Source: JBCDAP01 sp038747915
Lineage (GTDB): Bacteria; Planctomycetota; Phycisphaerae; Phycisphaerales; UBA1924
Reading direction: 5' to 3'
Length of the DNA stretch: 52,411 nucleotides
NCBI GenBank assembly: GCA_038747915.1
Contig: JBCDJJ010000017.1
Location: 1-52,411, forward strand
In this document: positions 6,782-15,634 of the stretch, one piece after another
Numbering within the stretch: position 1 is the first letter of the stretch
How the letters are laid out: every line of letters begins with the position of its first letter
Made by a program: the position numbers and the translations under genes
The notes under the pieces: model-generated
What the model saw: only the letters and a program-made list of their open reading frames with translations
Told to the model about the DNA's origin: nothing
Database searches by the model: none

Positions 6782-8592
6782 GGTTCACACCGCACTTCTT
6801 TCATGTCCGCCGGATGGTTGAACTCGAGTGCGTCAAGACTGACCGGGCCCACGCCCGCGATCTCACATCCATCGAAGCGGACGTCGCGAGCGTTGCGCAA
6901 CCGCACGGATGCGCCGAGCTCGGCGAACACGGTGTCAACAAATCGGAGATCTTTCGAATCACGGACTGTGAGCGACCCCCGAATGACACATCGATCCATC
7001 ACGAACCCCGACATCGCCGGCTCGGTTCCTTGAGGCTGCCCTGCGACGTAGCCCTGCAGCGAGATCGCGATCATCGAGTTACCGCGACCCCGATCGAATC
7101 GAGACGATCGAAGCACCACGGATGACGGGATGGGCGACTCGATGGAATCACCGTAGATCCAGACAAGAGACCGAAAGTCAGAGTCCTCAATAGTGAGCGG
7201 CCCTCGGAAGCGACAACTCTGGTCGACGGTACAGTCACGAATGGTTACACGAGGATTCGAACCGGTGTCGTTCCACACCAGCGTCTCACCGGGCGTGACG
7301 TCGTAAAGCGGCTCGCTGAGCGTGAGTATGAGCGTCGGTGAGGTTGGTTCGCCGTTTTCGTAGATGGTCTCCTGTACGCCCGAGACAGCCTTCACAGTGA
7401 CAGGGTCTGTGCGCACGCCGGTTCTGGGGTTATAAGTCGACACTTGATCACCCGGTCGGAACGACGCGATCTGCAGGGGAAAGTTCTGTTGGATGCTGAT
7501 CTGTCGCGTACTACGCATCTCGACGATCACCGACGTATGCGCAGCGATGTGGATCGCGTCGTCGTGACACCCCGCGATGATGCACGACTCCATGAGGATG
7601 TCGCCACGATTGTGCTTGATGTGGTAGGCATCTCGCCATGACGACGTGAGTCGGCCCGAGCCGGGCTTTGGCCTCACATTGGCGCGGCGGAAGGTAATGT
7701 CCCCTTCATTCTCGAACACACCGAATGCGAACCACGGTGCCGACCACACCTCGACGTCTTCGATCAACACGCCATCATTGCCATCGATTCGGAACAAGTG
7801 ACCGGGGCCGTACCGATGAGCGATGCCCGGAACCGGAAGGGTGAATCGCGTCTCACCCGGGGTCATCATCGAGAGATCGAAGTCGTACCCTTCTGCGAGT
7901 GGGACGTGCCAGTGCAGGCCGCCGACACCTCTGGGCGTGACATCACCCACGTAGTAGTGATGCGCATAATCGACTTCGTATGGGCCGTCGAACCAGGCCA
8001 TGCCGTAAAAGTCCTGCTCGCCGTCGGCCTCGGTCTTCGGCCCCGGTTGCTGCGCTCCCTCTGCGGGTGTATCGAGCGCGACCTGAATCGACCGGCCCTC
8101 GACATGAATGGAGGAGACGGTGCCCTCGACAAATGGCAGTGGGTCGAAGTCAACGTTGAGCCGCCGGACGATGAGATCCGTGCAGTTCTCGGCATGTAGC
8201 ATTCGAAGCGATGGAGCGAGGAGGAATGTGGAACCCTGTCCGTCGATCTCGAGCCTATCGAGACCGTCGAACCAGAAGACGTAACGTCGTTCACCGGTCT
8301 CGATCCGGTAGGTGCGGCGCTCTGCGAACTCAAGACGTACGGGTCCACCGTGGGTTCTGGCCGCTGCGACCATCGCGAGTATGGCTGGCCCGTCGTCGAC
8401 CTCACCGTCTCCAACAGCGTTGAAGTCCTCCGCTCGGAGCACGCGAGCGCTTCCATCGAAGTCGCCGCTCTCGGATGGCGATTGGGTCATCACGGATGCA
8501 CTGCATATCAACAGTGCGGTGGTGGCTAGTAGGACTTTTATCGCAAAAAGAGAGACATGATGGCACCCCACAGAGAGGGCGGTGTCACGCAC
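6778..8592 (-). CDS. Exported right-handed parallel beta-helix protein, possible GH110-like glycoside hydrolase
   Basis: About 604 residues. After a hydrophobic segment (FAIKVLLATTALLICSASVM) that looks like a signal peptide, the chain begins DFNAVGDGEVDDGPAILAMV, the pectate-lyase-superfamily entry motif. Repeated coils follow, such as LRMLHAENCTDLIVRRLNVD, CIIAGCHDDAIHIAAHTSV and LRFVDTVFAEL. The motif HIKHNRGDILMES with CHDDAIHI resembles active-site coils of GH110 alpha-galactosidases and related beta-helix hydrolases. Specificity cannot be settled by eye. Start choice is open: the ATG at 8631 would overlap GH36 by 47 bases, while GTG at 8592 overlaps by 8 and GTG at 8571 lies just downstream; 8592 is preferred as coupled. 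It is the only clearly exported enzyme in this operon. Confidence 0.7.
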   Translation of the reverse strand: MRDTALSVGCHHVSLFAIKVLLATTALLICSASVMTQSPSESGDFDGSARVLRAEDFNAVGDGEVDDGPAILAMVAAARTHGGPVRLEFAERRTYRIETGERRYVFWFDGLDRLEIDGQGSTFLLAPSLRMLHAENCTDLIVRRLNVDFDPLPFVEGTVSSIHVEGRSIQVALDTPAEGAQQPGPKTEADGEQDFYGMAWFDGPYEVDYAHHYYVGDVTPRGVGGLHWHVPLAEGYDFDLSMMTPGETRFTLPVPGIAHRYGPGHLFRIDGNDGVLIEDVEVWSAPWFAFGVFENEGDITFRRANVRPKPGSGRLTSSWRDAYHIKHNRGDILMESCIIAGCHDDAIHIAAHTSVIVEMRSTRQISIQQNFPLQIASFRPGDQVSTYNPRTGVRTDPVTVKAVSGVQETIYENGEPTSPTLILTLSEPLYDVTPGETLVWNDTGSNPRVTIRDCTVDQSCRFRGPLTIEDSDFRSLVWIYGDSIESPIPSSVVLRSSRFDRGRGNSMIAISLQGYVAGQPQGTEPAMSGFVMDRCVIRGSLTVRDSKDLRFVDTVFAELGASVRLRNARDVRFDGCEIAGVGPVSLDALEFNHPADMKEVRCEP

Positions 8593-10738
8593 GATGCACC
8601 TCCAGAAGAACACCGGAACCAGTGGGGACATCGATTTCGAGCATCCCGGACTTCGGATCGAAACGAGTAATCAGCCCAGTCATAGACGTTCCATCGGGCG
8701 CGTACGCGTTGATCATGGCTGGCGCCGTCGCGGAATACGCCACGAACCGCCCACCACCAAGCAAGGTGATCGTGGTGCGCGAGTCGAGATCCTCACGACT
8801 CAGCACAGCTCCCCCCGGGTTCAATAGATCGACGAGCCCGATCGGCGCAAAGTCATGCTCGATGGTCGTCACCGTGAGAATCTCGAATCCGAGCCGTTCG
8901 AGCTTAACGCACTGTTGCTCCGAGCAGTTGCGAACAATATCGAGGCACTGATCGGACTCACTCCAGACCGCATACGGCCCGGGGCCGATGCCTTCGACAT
9001 CATCCGGTCGCCACGCTGCACGGATCACACGGTCGCCACGCTCGCTGTACAAGCAATGAAAGATTCCGATGACGCTACCGACACGGTTGTAGTTGAAGAC
9101 CTTAAGTGGCACCTGATCCTGGGTCGGATCAGCGAAGAGCATGTCACGACACGGCCGAGCCGGCTGTACCGAGAGAGGCACCAACGCGTCGTGGACCGCG
9201 AGGCGCCGGAGGAGTGCGGTATCGTGTCGCCCTGGTTGATCAGTGGTGTAGACCGGGCCCCCACTGATCGCACGCGCAGCGGCATGGAACGCGCCGCTTT
9301 CGTGCCCGGTCTGGAACATGTCCCAATCCGGAAGAACGAACTCTCCAAGGAACATCGACACCATGGCGTTGATCCACAGGTGTTGGCCGTGAGTCTCGGG
9401 GCGATCCGGGAAGTAATCCTGGGAAGTCCGTGTGACGGTCGCGGAAAGCACGCTCAAGTAGAACTCGGTCGAACAGGATGAGCAGTTCAGCAGGTTGCCG
9501 TCGAGGTGGGCAGCGGTCGAGTACTCGGCTGCCCGCACGAGGTCTCGCATGACACCGACTCGCCCGCCTCGTCCCCGCCCATGCACCTCCGCCCACGACA
9601 TGGCGTCGATCTTGACACCCGACACACCAGACTCGGCGAGCGTCCGATGGAGTTTGTCGTAATAGTCCGCGAGTGTGCGCTCAGGGATGCGAACCGGGCG
9701 CGACAGGACATCCCACGGGTAGAAGCTCTCGCCGACGGTCGCCGAGCTGTTCGCAGCAGCCTGCGAGGGCTGCGGGGTCCCGGCCGGCACTCCGATCGGA
9801 GCCGCCACCACTGGGCCTCCGGCCACGTCCGCCGTCTCGACTCCACGCCAGTACCCCGCGAAGCAGTGCCAAGCAAGCAGGTCCTGGAGGCCGCAGCGCG
9901 AGCGGAGTTCAGCAGACAAACCACGGAGACCGCCAGGAAACTTCGCTGGATCTGCATCGAGCGATGCGAGACGCTGATCCTCACTCGAGATCATCCATCC
10001 CTCGTCGATGATCGCGAAACCAGCGGGCACACCCTCGTCATGGTATTGAGCGAGCAAGTCGACGATGGCATCGTGTGAGATATCGCTGTAGAACGCGTTG
10101 TACGAGCACCACCCAAGCCGACGGATAAAGGACGCCGGTTGCTTGCTCTTGAGAAGCGTCGGGCCATCTGCACTCGACGCCCACAGCTCCGCTGCCTCCC
10201 GGATCAGTGCGTACGGATTAACGCCTCGCACGAGTGCCACCGCGCGAAACTCCCGGCCCGTCAATGAGTCATCACCGGTGTGCGCGACGAGCCGAACGCT
10301 CTCGTCGGCTACCCCAGTGATACTGAACCGGTGCGCCCCATCGAGACCAGGGATGAGAACGACATACTCGTCCTCGAACTCGTAGAGAAGAAGTTGCACC
10401 TCGCTCGGAAGACCCTGAAAGCCCGATCCGGTCCACGGATGCATCCAGCAAGCATTCGTGCGAAAACACGCTAATGTCCGACCCACCCCGCTCCGCGACA
10501 CAAGATCGATCGTGAAGTCCGCACGGTCGTCGGCAAGACTCACCTCGAGCCATCCACCAGATCGCGATGAAGAATCCTGTTGGAATCGGATGCAACCATC
10601 TGGGCACACGAGCCCAAAGTCCGAAAGGGCTCGAGTTGAGGGCACGAAATCATCGTGCCTTCGCTCGACCTCTCGTTCAACCGGTCGGGGCTGGTTTACC
10701 GTGGCCCGCTCGGTCGCAAATGTGGTCGGCACACTCAT
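8585..10738 (-). CDS. GH36 alpha-galactosidase / raffinose-synthase (Sip1)-like enzyme
   Basis: A 717-residue protein of the raffinose synthase/seed-imbibition branch of GH36. Hallmarks in order are LGWCSYNAFYSDIS, FAIIDEGWM, SGVKIDAMSW (catalytic nucleophile Asp in the KxD element) and LPDWDMFQTGH. GGPVYTTDQPG and a beta-sandwich C-terminal part follow. These enzymes hydrolyse or transfer alpha-galactosyl residues by a retaining mechanism. There is no signal peptide, so it should act in the cytoplasm on imported oligosaccharides. It follows GH78 after a 132-base gap that holds a candidate LacI operator and a possible promoter, so it may be transcribed separately as well as by read-through. 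True substrates in bacteria of this branch are little known. Confidence 0.85.
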   Translation of the reverse strand: MSVPTTFATERATVNQPRPVEREVERRHDDFVPSTRALSDFGLVCPDGCIRFQQDSSSRSGGWLEVSLADDRADFTIDLVSRSGVGRTLACFRTNACWMHPWTGSGFQGLPSEVQLLLYEFEDEYVVLIPGLDGAHRFSITGVADESVRLVAHTGDDSLTGREFRAVALVRGVNPYALIREAAELWASSADGPTLLKSKQPASFIRRLGWCSYNAFYSDISHDAIVDLLAQYHDEGVPAGFAIIDEGWMISSEDQRLASLDADPAKFPGGLRGLSAELRSRCGLQDLLAWHCFAGYWRGVETADVAGGPVVAAPIGVPAGTPQPSQAAANSSATVGESFYPWDVLSRPVRIPERTLADYYDKLHRTLAESGVSGVKIDAMSWAEVHGRGRGGRVGVMRDLVRAAEYSTAAHLDGNLLNCSSCSTEFYLSVLSATVTRTSQDYFPDRPETHGQHLWINAMVSMFLGEFVLPDWDMFQTGHESGAFHAAARAISGGPVYTTDQPGRHDTALLRRLAVHDALVPLSVQPARPCRDMLFADPTQDQVPLKVFNYNRVGSVIGIFHCLYSERGDRVIRAAWRPDDVEGIGPGPYAVWSESDQCLDIVRNCSEQQCVKLERLGFEILTVTTIEHDFAPIGLVDLLNPGGAVLSREDLDSRTTITLLGGGRFVAYSATAPAMINAYAPDGTSMTGLITRFDPKSGMLEIDVPTGSGVLLEVHRA

Positions 10739-10812
10739 GCGTGAATACCTCGCTCAACGTGCCCACCACCAACCCACGAACGAGGTGCCCGGGCCGCCTG
10801 AAGTATCCGTAC

Positions 10813-10828
10813 TGTAACACGATTTACC
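10813..10828. promoter_or_regulatory. Candidate LacI operator upstream of the GH36 gene
   Basis: TGTAACACGATTTACC is an imperfect CG-centred palindrome sharing the left half GTAACACG and the TTA of the right half with GGTAACACGCGTTATC at 14568-14583. It sits 75-90 bases upstream of the GH36 start. On the minus strand it falls between a weak -35-like TTGGGT and a -10-like GATACT. It is proposed as a site for the LacI protein encoded at 13321-14376. Confidence 0.45.
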
Positions 10829-10870
10829 CAACTGGGAATGGCATCTTGCATAATTTTGGTTCGAACTCCT

Positions 10871-13282
10871 TCACGGTGTGTTCACGCCTGTGCCTGAGAG
10901 CTCGACACACCAGTTCGACACACCGATAACCACCTCGGTGCGCTGGCCGGTGAGAACCGCTTCGGCTTCAATACCGGTCGGCAGTTCAAGACGCACGTTG
11001 ACGCGCGAGCCGTCCCGCTCCCACGTTGATGCGATTGACCCGCGTGGGGTTGGCACCAGGGTCGACACCCTTCGGCAACGCTTTACGTTGACAAGGGGGT
11101 CAAACCGGATCTTCGACCAGCCTGGCTCGAGTTGGACGATCCCGCCGAGCAGACGCGGCAGGTGATAGATCGGATGAGCCGACCATGCGTGTGATCCAGT
11201 GACATCACCATTACCTGGCCGATCACTGCGTTCCCACGTGCCGCACGAAGCCACCATCGGCGCGTAGTACGAGGCCATATGATCGACGGCCTCTTGCGCA
11301 AGACCCAGCCGCCGCGCAGCCTCGTACACGTACACAAGCCAGAACGGCGTCGGGACGGCCGCGCCACTTGGTCCACCGGACAGGTACGCACCGACCCACT
11401 CCCGTGCCGTCTTCTCATGCACGTCACTGCGGAGCGAGCACAGAACCGCCTGGACTTGACTGTGCAGACTCCAACTCCGATACGGCTGCCCTTGCTCGCC
11501 GAGACCGTCGTGAAACGCACCGACTTCCTCATCCCAGAGTCGGTCTGTGATCGTGCCCCGGAGCGTCTGTGCTAGCGTTTCGACCCGCTCGAGCGGCCCC
11601 CGATACCCACTCACCTGCACGAGCGAGCCCACGCGTTCCAGCGCTTCGAGGAGCATCATGTTGAGAAGGGTCGGCTGGCCCTCACGCGGGATACCGTCGG
11701 TCCAATCGAGAAAGAGCCAGTACCGGGGGTCCGCTGCGGCGAGGTTGCCTTGACCGATGCCGAAAGACTCGAAGTACCCGATCGCGGAGTCGATTCGTGC
11801 TGCCTGCTCGAGAAACACATTCGGCTCACCGGTTTGGAAGAAGTGGTCCCAGACAGTCAGAATCCATACGCACGTAAAGTCAGGGAGCACACAGTTGTGT
11901 GCGATCGTCGGCGCGTGTCCGTATGTGAGGCCATTCGGCACCGACTGCTGCGGATCCGCGATCTGTCGTATGCCGCGTTGCAAGAGCCGTGGGTCATCCT
12001 TGAGCGAGAACGTGTTCCACGCCTGCACCCGGGCGTCGCCCCACCACTGGGCCTGCTCGCGCCAGGGGGTATCGACATAGGCATCAAGCATGCAGTTCCG
12101 CTGCGTATTCACAGAGACGTGGTACGTCTGCATCAGCGCCGGATCATCGCAGTCGAAACGTCCGACGATGTCGAGTGGGTAGCGGGTCTGACGGTGCATG
12201 AGCCGGAGCCGCAGCGCGGGGCTTGGCCCGGTGACGACGACGGTGGCGTATCGGTGGCCGGTGATCTGGAATGCCTCGTGGCGGCAGCCTCCTCCCCCGA
12301 GCACGACGCTCGTACAGACATCGACCGCGTCCCCACCAGGAGACAAGGTGTTCGCAAAGACAGGCCGGCCGAAACCGTCGATCGTCTCCGCATAGAGCAC
12401 ATCAAGGACCTCACCGCCTTGGCATCCGTCGGCTTCGATCAGTACCTCGCCGACGCCTGGCAGAGACAAGCCCACAGTCAGCGCATAGCACGACCCGTCT
12501 GGCACTTCCGGGACGATCAGGACACCCACATCATCCGCGCCCCACCCACTGTCCGGTGGCTGCCACTCTGCCGCCGCGATCGCGTCGCGGTGGTGTGTCA
12601 TGGGGTTGCGGAGAGTTCCTGTGTCGCACGGCCGCTCTCTCCACGTCGCCCTAGCAACAAACTCTGTGTACGGGATCTCATCTCGAGAGAGTGGCGGAAG
12701 GTTGCGTGGTTCGGTGGTGTGCCAGGGCGGGCAGCCGTATCGTCGAAGAGACGGCTTTCGCCAGCCTTCGACACCATCATGCGCACCAGCGGTCATCCAG
12801 GACCGGTCATCACGCCGCAGGTCAATATGCTCTTGGAAGCCCATCTGCTTCGAGAGCTTTGGTGTGTGTGTTGCGCGAGCCGGATCGGCTCGGCAGCGCC
12901 ACGAAGCATCGGAGACGATCTCGGTCTTCCCGAATTGACCGGTGAAGAGAAAACCGGCCACGCCCTCGTGACGGTACGAGAATGTCCCCGTGCCTGGGTT
13001 ATGCACCACGGCAGCAATGGTGTTTTGGCCTTCTCGGAGGAATTCAGCGACCTCGAATGAGTCGTACGGCCAAGAGGCTTGGTAGCCCCGCGCCGGGCCT
13101 CGCCCGATGTATACGCCGTTGATGTAGAGCTGGTAGGCCTGGTCTGCAGTGACGAAGACGCGGGCTAGCGGCGCAACATCGATGAGTGTGAACGTGCGTA
13201 CGAACTGCCCGTAGCGATTTACTGGGTTGAGGCAGAACTCCTCAAACCACAGCCACCACGCTCGGTCTAGGTGATGATCCAC
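10871..13282 (-). CDS. GH78 alpha-L-rhamnosidase
   Basis: An 803-residue enzyme with the GH78 domain order: an N-terminal carbohydrate-binding beta-sandwich (AYQLYINGVYIGRGPARGYQ, the substrate-loop motif), further beta domains, an (alpha/alpha)6 barrel and a C-terminal beta-sandwich. The catalytic region MLDAYVDTPWREQAQWWGDA corresponds to the DxPxRxER...GD signature, the Glu of WREQ being the expected general acid of this inverting family. WLFLDWTDG supplies further active-site residues. It releases terminal alpha-L-rhamnose. No signal peptide is present, so it probably acts in the cytoplasm, and its product feeds the rhamnulokinase route of region A. The gene lies 38 bases after the LacI gene in the same orientation. 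Confidence 0.9.
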   Translation of the reverse strand: MDHHLDRAWWLWFEEFCLNPVNRYGQFVRTFTLIDVAPLARVFVTADQAYQLYINGVYIGRGPARGYQASWPYDSFEVAEFLREGQNTIAAVVHNPGTGTFSYRHEGVAGFLFTGQFGKTEIVSDASWRCRADPARATHTPKLSKQMGFQEHIDLRRDDRSWMTAGAHDGVEGWRKPSLRRYGCPPWHTTEPRNLPPLSRDEIPYTEFVARATWRERPCDTGTLRNPMTHHRDAIAAAEWQPPDSGWGADDVGVLIVPEVPDGSCYALTVGLSLPGVGEVLIEADGCQGGEVLDVLYAETIDGFGRPVFANTLSPGGDAVDVCTSVVLGGGGCRHEAFQITGHRYATVVVTGPSPALRLRLMHRQTRYPLDIVGRFDCDDPALMQTYHVSVNTQRNCMLDAYVDTPWREQAQWWGDARVQAWNTFSLKDDPRLLQRGIRQIADPQQSVPNGLTYGHAPTIAHNCVLPDFTCVWILTVWDHFFQTGEPNVFLEQAARIDSAIGYFESFGIGQGNLAAADPRYWLFLDWTDGIPREGQPTLLNMMLLEALERVGSLVQVSGYRGPLERVETLAQTLRGTITDRLWDEEVGAFHDGLGEQGQPYRSWSLHSQVQAVLCSLRSDVHEKTAREWVGAYLSGGPSGAAVPTPFWLVYVYEAARRLGLAQEAVDHMASYYAPMVASCGTWERSDRPGNGDVTGSHAWSAHPIYHLPRLLGGIVQLEPGWSKIRFDPLVNVKRCRRVSTLVPTPRGSIASTWERDGSRVNVRLELPTGIEAEAVLTGQRTEVVIGVSNWCVELSGTGVNTP

Positions 13283-13320
13283 TACACCACTCCTGCGCTA
13301 GAACTGTCGACGGGGCACCG

Positions 13321-14376
13321 TTAGGCGGTGGTGTCCCGGACAATAACGTCGGTGGAGGGTAGGTGAATGTGGACTGGTCCGTCGTCGGGGGCCTCGCTGA
13401 GCTTGACAAGTAACGCAGCGGTCTCACGGCCGATGCGCTCCGTCGGCGGGCGCACTGTCGAAAGAGAAACTCTCGGGAGCGATGACGTCGGGAGGTCTCC
13501 AAGGCCCATGACAGCTATCTCTTGAGGCACGCGGATCCCTGCGTGGTCCAAATACTCGAGAACATCGAGCGCCAACGCATCGTTGGTCGCCAGAAACGCG
13601 CCAGGCGGCGACTCTGTGCGAGCAAGGAAAGCGGTGAGCGAGCCTTCAACCGGAAGAGCACGGCCATTTTCGAGGATGCTGCACGATGGTTCGATACCAG
13701 CGCGGTTCGTTGCTGCTCGAAAGGCCTCGCGGCGCTCACGCTGCAGCAGACTCGGGTAGTCCGACTCGACGAGGCAGATCGATTGTCGGCCTGCCGAGGT
13801 AAGGTGATCCATCGCGGCGTTCACTGCTGCGGCCTCATCCCACAGCACGCGATGAAAGTCATCTGATTCCGCGAGTGAGTCGCCCATGAAGACAAGGGGC
13901 GTGCCACCCTCGATAACCTCTTCGTACACATCAAGGTTACCGATCGTCGGCGCGACGACCGCGATGGCATCCACTTGGCGGCGGAGCATAGAGTGGATTT
14001 CAGCTCGTTCACGGTGCTCGTCCCACATGCTCATGCTGACGAGCGCAACGCACTCCTCCGCTTCCAGGACCGGAAACATGTTCTGTAGAATTCGCTCGGC
14101 CCAACCGTGCTTCAGGTCGGCAAACACGACACCAACGGTTCCCGAACGCTGCCGCCGAAGCACAGTGGCGGCGTGGTTCGGAATGTAATTCCATGCGCGG
14201 GCGAGTCGGCGTATTCGCTCTTGGTTAGCTTCGCTGATCTTGGACGCGTTTGGGCTGTTGCTGAGGACGAACGAGACCGCCGTCCGAGAAACACCGAGCG
14301 CTCGGGCGAGATCGATCGAGCGCACCCGATGCTTCGGAGGGTCAGGAAGCTCTTCTGCCACGCGCTGCTCGGTCAT
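13321..14376 (-). CDS. LacI-family transcriptional regulator (operon B)
   Basis: A 351-residue LacI/GalR repressor. The helix-turn-helix RSIDLARALGVSRTAVSFVL (about 19-38) and hinge YIPNHAATVLRRQRSGTVGV are typical. A periplasmic-binding-protein-like ligand domain follows (GVVFADLKHGWAERIL, DAIAVVAPTIGN, ALDVLEYLDHAG, LSTVRPPTERIGRE). The ligand is probably a sugar or oligosaccharide released from the target glycan. It is the first gene of the minus-strand unit GH78-GH36-beta-helix-transporter and is divergent from the pseudopilin operon at 14651. Matching candidate operators lie at 14568-14583 in the divergent gap and at 10813-10828 before GH36, suggesting it controls both directions. Confidence 0.9.
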   Translation of the reverse strand: MTEQRVAEELPDPPKHRVRSIDLARALGVSRTAVSFVLSNSPNASKISEANQERIRRLARAWNYIPNHAATVLRRQRSGTVGVVFADLKHGWAERILQNMFPVLEAEECVALVSMSMWDEHRERAEIHSMLRRQVDAIAVVAPTIGNLDVYEEVIEGGTPLVFMGDSLAESDDFHRVLWDEAAAVNAAMDHLTSAGRQSICLVESDYPSLLQRERREAFRAATNRAGIEPSCSILENGRALPVEGSLTAFLARTESPPGAFLATNDALALDVLEYLDHAGIRVPQEIAVMGLGDLPTSSLPRVSLSTVRPPTERIGRETAALLVKLSEAPDDGPVHIHLPSTDVIVRDTTA

Positions 14377-14567
14377 GTGCGTTCACTGGATAACAGTCTA
14401 CTTCTGCAGCATTCTGCCAACACCTGCTCGTTCAGGCGGCCACACGTAGACCCTCGCCAGGAGGTTAAATGTTTTATCAGCTTGAGACTCCCAACGCGAA
14501 CAATCATGCACTCCCTGCTCGTGCGGCATACGACGCGGGAATTTCGACCAAAAGGCTTTGCTCCACA

Positions 14568-14583
14568 GGTAACACGCGTTATC
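14568..14583. promoter_or_regulatory. Candidate LacI operator in the divergent LacI/pseudopilin gap
   Basis: GGTAACACGCGTTATC is a 16-bp near-palindrome (12 of 16 positions symmetric) with the CG centre usual for LacI-family operators. It lies 68-83 bases upstream of the pseudopilin start at 14651 and about 190 bases upstream of the LacI start, directly next to a TTGTCA that could be a -35 box. A close relative occurs at 10813-10828. The rest of the gap (14377-14650) holds no gene. Confidence 0.5.
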
Positions 14584-14650
14584 TTGTCAATATCCCTTTA
14601 GGTCCGTGCTGGACCATACGAAGAACTCGGTCCTGACGAAAGGAGCATAG

Positions 14651-15544
14651 ATGGGTGTCAGACGATGGACACGCGACGCTCCGCGACAGATTGAAGCGCT
14701 TTATCCATGTACAGTCTCGTTGGATCAGGGCCGAATGCTGTCTGTGTCGTCACGCCTGACACCCGCCAAAGGGTTCACGCTCATCGAACTGCTTGTGGTG
14801 GTGGCCGTCATCGCTCTGTTGATCGGTCTGCTCCTTCCCGCGCTGGGCAAGGTGCGGAGTTCCGCCCTGGAAACAGCATGCTTGAGCAATCAGCGGCAGA
14901 TCGGCATCTTCGTTCAGGTGTTCCCGCTCGACAACGACGACGTCTTGCCGTATTCGCTGCCGCAAGGTGGGGAAGGAGCGGGGTATTCCTGGGACGATCA
15001 GCTCGCGAAGTACGACGAACGCGACATCACAGCGGACGAAATCTTCTCGGCGTTCGTGCCGGTGTTCAAGACCGCTCCGCTGTACTTGTGCCCGTCCGAC
15101 ACCGTCGAGCGCTTAACGATCGGTACCCCTCCACGCCGGGTTGCACCACGAACATACGCCCCCACGATTGGCAGTTCTCAAGAAGGGAACTACAACCGCT
15201 CGGAGGTTGGTGTACTTGGACCGGCGCCGAAAGGCATCCAGAACCTCGGCAAGCCGGGCTTCAGCCCTCGCCTGATCCGTGTGACCGCGCCGTCGGACAC
15301 GCTCTATCTGGGTGAGGATGCGCGCGATGACAACTTCTTGGGCAGGCGCGATGCGAGCACGATGTCGCCGTTGCTCGCCACGCTCTATGAAACCGCACCG
15401 TTCGGGCGCTCGCCTCACGGCGAAGCGATGAACTTCTTGTTCATCGATGGGCACGCCGAACGGAGTGATCTGCTCACAACGATTGACGGCAGGGAGACTG
15501 ACTCCAACTTCGACGACACGAGCTGGGATGTCTATCGCCAGTGA
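14651..15544 (+). CDS. Pseudopilin-like protein with prepilin cleavage motif (DUF1559 style)
   Basis: A 297-residue protein with a type IV prepilin leader: cleavage is expected after Gly41, before FTLIELLVVV with the conserved Glu at +5, followed by a single hydrophobic helix. The C-terminal part ends with HGEAMNFLFIDGHAE, a perfect H-X9-DG motif of planctomycete pseudopilin-like proteins. AAAGGAG seven bases before the ATG at 14651 supports that start, although it gives a long leader; a second ATG at 14735 would give a short 13-residue leader. It is the first gene of the plus-strand operon of secreted glycan-acting proteins. It may be a minor pseudopilin of a type II secretion-like or fibre system dedicated to this cargo; that role is inference. 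Confidence 0.85.
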   Translation: MGVRRWTRDAPRQIEALYPCTVSLDQGRMLSVSSRLTPAKGFTLIELLVVVAVIALLIGLLLPALGKVRSSALETACLSNQRQIGIFVQVFPLDNDDVLPYSLPQGGEGAGYSWDDQLAKYDERDITADEIFSAFVPVFKTAPLYLCPSDTVERLTIGTPPRRVAPRTYAPTIGSSQEGNYNRSEVGVLGPAPKGIQNLGKPGFSPRLIRVTAPSDTLYLGEDARDDNFLGRRDASTMSPLLATLYETAPFGRSPHGEAMNFLFIDGHAERSDLLTTIDGRETDSNFDDTSWDVYRQ

Positions 15545-15634
15545 GACTTCTCACAGCAGTCGACAGGATGACACGAACCACGCTCATTTGTACCAGGCGG
15601 ATGGCAATACCACCGCTGCAAGAGGAGACTCCCG

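Noticed and set aside
11750..13060. Long plus-strand open frame opposite the GH78 gene
   Set aside because: Its translation has no motif or plausible composition and it lies wholly inside the rhamnosidase; GC-rich codon usage opens antisense frames.
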